Shown here: in pieces, positions 47,931 through 49,671 of the stretch | How positions within the stretch are numbered: the first letter of the stretch is position 1 | Layout of the letters: each line of letters begins with the position of its first letter | Assembly: GCA_003141855.1 (NCBI GenBank) | Contig: PLNS01000026.1 | Span: 61,754 to 111,424 of the forward strand | Direction: 5' to 3' | DNA from: Candidatus Bathyarchaeota archaeon | GTDB lineage: Archaea; Thermoproteota; Bathyarchaeia; Bathyarchaeales; Bathycorpusculaceae | DNA length: 49,671 nt | The notes under the pieces: generated by a model | What the model was told of the DNA's origin: nothing | The model's database searches: none | The model's input: only the letters and a program-made list of their open reading frames with translations | Position numbers and translations under genes: made by a program

Positions 47931-48566
47931 ATGAACTGGAAAAAAAACATATGCAACTTCGCAAAACAAAAGCGAGCTATAGTCGGTTTAGAAGCAGCAA
48001 TAATTCTCATAGCCTTCGTCATCATTGCAGCTGTTTTCAGCTTCATGGTCGTTAACCAAGGACTCTTCGCCACAGAGCAGGGCAAAACCGTAATCCAGCA
48101 AGGCATACAGCAAGCAAGTACACCGCTATCAGTTGACGGAACCTCATTCGTGAAAACTTCAGAAGACGGCAAAAACGTAATAGGTTTTCTCGTTCCATTG
48201 AAGACCTTTGGATCTAAATATGTTTCAATGATTAACGAGACAACAGTAGTAACCTTAAAAATAGGCTCAAACGCATGGTCAAATATATACAATGGAACTC
48301 AAAATGCAACCCTCGGCGAAACCTTCGACAATATGCTAGGCAACGTGACAGCAAACCAGGGTTCTCTGTTCATTCAGAACAGCAACGGTGACCAAGCCTT
48401 AGATTCAAGTGAAAAAGGCTATCTCGTCATATCCTTAAGCCCAGAAAATGCAGCACTAGTACGAGCACAGGTTACAATTGAAGTCAGGTTAGAGAAGACA
48501 GCGCCGCTCTCGTTAGTATTCACTGTCCCAGAATCCATGCCAAGAGATGCATGGGTGAATGTGTAA
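47931..48566 (+). CDS. arlB: Archaellin (ArlB), second copy (211 aa)
   Basis: A standard archaellin: short basic leader ending KQKRA, cleavage before IVGLEAAIILIAFVIIAAVF, and a C-terminal beta domain with several N-glycosylation sequons. The first 50 mature residues nearly match archaellin 1, and the C-terminal parts are related but shorter here, so the two are tandem duplicates. Different filament compositions or major/minor roles are likely. No prepilin peptidase gene is in the window. Confidence 0.92.
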   Translation: MNWKKNICNFAKQKRAIVGLEAAIILIAFVIIAAVFSFMVVNQGLFATEQGKTVIQQGIQQASTPLSVDGTSFVKTSEDGKNVIGFLVPLKTFGSKYVSMINETTVVTLKIGSNAWSNIYNGTQNATLGETFDNMLGNVTANQGSLFIQNSNGDQALDSSEKGYLVISLSPENAALVRAQVTIEVRLEKTAPLSLVFTVPESMPRDAWVNV

Positions 48567-48697
48567 AACATTCACTTTACCCACATTAATCTAAACAGTC
48601 GCTCGTAAGCGCAGAAGCAAACCCGCAACAGAACCCCATAGCTTAGCTTAACTTAGCCGAATAAAAAACGAAGTTGAACGCGAAAAAAAATAACCGT

Positions 48698-48719
48698 ACT
48701 TGGCTAGCAATAGCCAAGT
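48698..48719. terminator. Hairpin with GCAA loop between convergent genes
   Basis: ACTTGGCTA-GCAA-TAGCCAAGT: a perfect 9-bp stem closed by a GNRA tetraloop. It is followed by a T-rich run on the plus strand (about 48729-48735) and lies between the ends of archaellin 2 and eL31. It probably works as a two-way terminator or mRNA 3'-end stabiliser. Confidence 0.55.
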
Positions 48720-48796
48720 CTATTTGCACCTTTTTTGCAGATCAATTTTTTAGATAAAATAATTTATTTTTAAAAATAAATAATTTAAAGAAAAAA

Positions 48797-49276
48797 CTAT
48801 TGGTTTTCAGCTAAATAGACTGTTACGTTGCCATCTTTGTCTTTTGTTATTCGCGTCTTAATCTTGCGTGGTGGCTTCTCTATTCCGCGGTCCCAAACTT
48901 TCTCGTTGACTTCTTTGCTGATGACCAGTTGAGGCAACTCTTCTTCTTCCTCTTCTTCAGAAACTTTCATTGCAAGCTTCATGTGTTTAGTAACAAAGAT
49001 TTTTATGAGTTGCATGGCACGTGGAGCACGCTTCTTGGGTGGTCTAACCAAGGCTCTCGACAAGGGTATAGTGTAGAATCTTTCTTCAACGATTTCTTCG
49101 CCTTTCTTCTTTTTCTTAGGCTTAGCTTCCTCTGCAGCCTCTTCTTTTGCTGGCGCTTCTTCAGCTGGAGCTTGCTCTTTGGCAACTTCTGTTCCAGGTT
49201 GTTCTTCGACTGGTAAATCTAATTCTGCTATTTCTTCGTCTTTTGGTGCTTGCTTAACTTTAGTTTCTTTCGTCAT
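48797..49276 (-). CDS. Ribosomal protein eL31 with long acidic/basic N-terminal extension (159 aa)
   Basis: Residues about 62-159 are eL31, a protein of the peptide-exit side of the 50S (RFYTIPLSRALVRPPKKRAP, MQLIKIFVTKHMKLA, VWDRGIEKPPRKIKTRITKD). The first 60 residues are low complexity (repeated Glu/Ala/Pro, then KPKKKKKGEE) and absent from ordinary archaeal eL31 of about 90 aa. An ATG start with no better internal candidate makes the extension genuine. It follows eL39 on the same strand. Its usual neighbour aIF6 is 8 kb away. Confidence 0.9.
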   Translation of the reverse strand: MTKETKVKQAPKDEEIAELDLPVEEQPGTEVAKEQAPAEEAPAKEEAAEEAKPKKKKKGEEIVEERFYTIPLSRALVRPPKKRAPRAMQLIKIFVTKHMKLAMKVSEEEEEEELPQLVISKEVNEKVWDRGIEKPPRKIKTRITKDKDGNVTVYLAENQ

Positions 49277-49291
49277 TGCGTCCTTATTCTC

Positions 49292-49450
49292 CTATGCTCT
49301 TATCTTTCTAGTTCTCCAATTGCGTCTCTGCTTAGGGTTATTCCTAACTTTACCGTCAGTTCTGGCGATTACCCATGTTGGAACAGACTGTGATTCTTTG
49401 CCAGCTTTGGCTAATCTGAGTTTTTTTCCTGGTGGTTTAACTCTTGCCAT
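49292..49450 (-). CDS. Ribosomal protein eL39 (52 aa)
   Basis: [20 protein letters not shown], then [20 protein letters not shown] and [11 protein letters not shown]: the small basic exit-tunnel protein, complete. It lies 2 bp after the PDCD5-family gene and just before eL31, the conserved archaeal order. Confidence 0.92.
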   Translation of the reverse strand: MARVKPPGKKLRLAKAGKESQSVPTWVIARTDGKVRNNPKQRRNWRTRKIRA

Positions 49451-49452
49451 CT

Positions 49453-49671
49453 TTATATCCTTCTGATTTTTGTCTCTCGCTTCCGTGATTGAAGCTGAAC
49501 TAGGATTTGTTTGAGCTGCGCATCTGACAGTGGAATGGGCAACTTTCCTGTTTGCGCCATCTCAATCAGCTGCATCTCAATCTGCTCAGCAAACTCTTGC
49601 CTAACCATTTTCAGGTTATTTAGCCTTTGCCGAGCTTCAGGCGCCAATATCTTGCTGAGCAACGCCTGTTT
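49453..49671 (-). CDS. PDCD5-family DNA-binding protein, 3' part only
   Basis: The readable C-terminal 72 residues ([60 protein letters not shown]) match the PDCD5/TFAR19 family, a small helical protein that binds DNA in archaea. The gene runs off the right edge; the internal TTG at 49662 is not its start, since the sequence continues in frame (KQA) to the edge. It heads the eL39-eL31 group. Confidence 0.9.
   Translation of the reverse strand, partial: KQALLSKILAPEARQRLNNLKMVRQEFAEQIEMQLIEMAQTGKLPIPLSDAQLKQILVQLQSRKRETKIRRI

Overview
The window is a piece of an archaeal chromosome, most likely from Bathyarchaeia or a close Thermoproteota relative (inference; no rRNA gene is present). Archaeal markers are TFB, aIF1/SUI1, aIF6, ribosomal proteins eL31, eL39 and LX, prefoldin, FtsY, a PDCD5-family protein, a full archaellum locus and TATA-type promoters with short leaders. 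Many starts are TTG or GTG, and one hydrogenase gene appears to start with CTG.

Layout. 1-3.6 kb: the 5' end of a tRNA (probably Gln), TFB with a short leader ORF, aIF1, a small zinc ribbon, a YkgJ-like Cys-cluster protein and a membrane-anchored surface protein. 3.6-8.5 kb: a tightly overlapping hoxEFUYH operon for an NAD(P)-linked bidirectional [NiFe] hydrogenase. 8.6-11.5 kb: an ADP-forming acyl-CoA synthetase fused to a GNAT domain. Together these two loci suggest a fermentative or acetogenic metabolism that balances NAD(P)H, H2 and acetyl-CoA/ATP.

11.85-33.7 kb: an integrative element inserted into the 3' end of an intact tRNA-Cys gene. A 27-bp exact copy of the tRNA 3' end lies at the far side (33699-33725), and a complete tyrosine integrase sits beside the tRNA. 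The cargo includes a nuclease/ATPase pair and a divergent winged-helix regulator with an operator; a six-gene operon of tiny overlapping genes (SWIM plus three paralogous zinc ribbons); an AbrB-like protein; secreted proteins; a frameshifted ribbon-helix-helix gene; an EVE-like protein; a type III restriction-modification pair and an extra PD-(D/E)XK protein; a Tag glycosylase; an RNase-J-like beta-CASP protein; an OLD-family ATPase-nuclease; a YhaM-like OB-HD exoribonuclease; and a CARF-HTH regulator with no CRISPR in view. It reads as a defence island. A second, different tRNA 3'-end fragment at 32916-32937 and an integrase-like zinc ribbon at 33437-33634 hint that the right end is composite.

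33.7-40.5 kb: backbone with a frameshifted membrane glycosyltransferase, small conserved proteins, an AHSA1/SRPBCC protein, a cupin, and the usual archaeal order aIF6-LX-prefoldin-FtsY. 40.9-48.6 kb: an archaellum locus (D/E-like, G, F, H, I, J, then two archaellins, the first fused to an N-terminal zinc ribbon) on the opposite strand. It splits aIF6 from its usual upstream partners eL31-eL39-PDCD5, which follow at 48.8-49.7 kb.

The most unexpected signal is a dispersed intergenic element of about 90-120 bp at 2188-2295 (+), 37312-37434 (-) and 40552-40760 (+, roughly one and a half to two copies). It has a built-in TATA-like 5' end and a conserved C-rich core, occurs only in backbone intergenic gaps, and may be a small-RNA family or a miniature mobile element.
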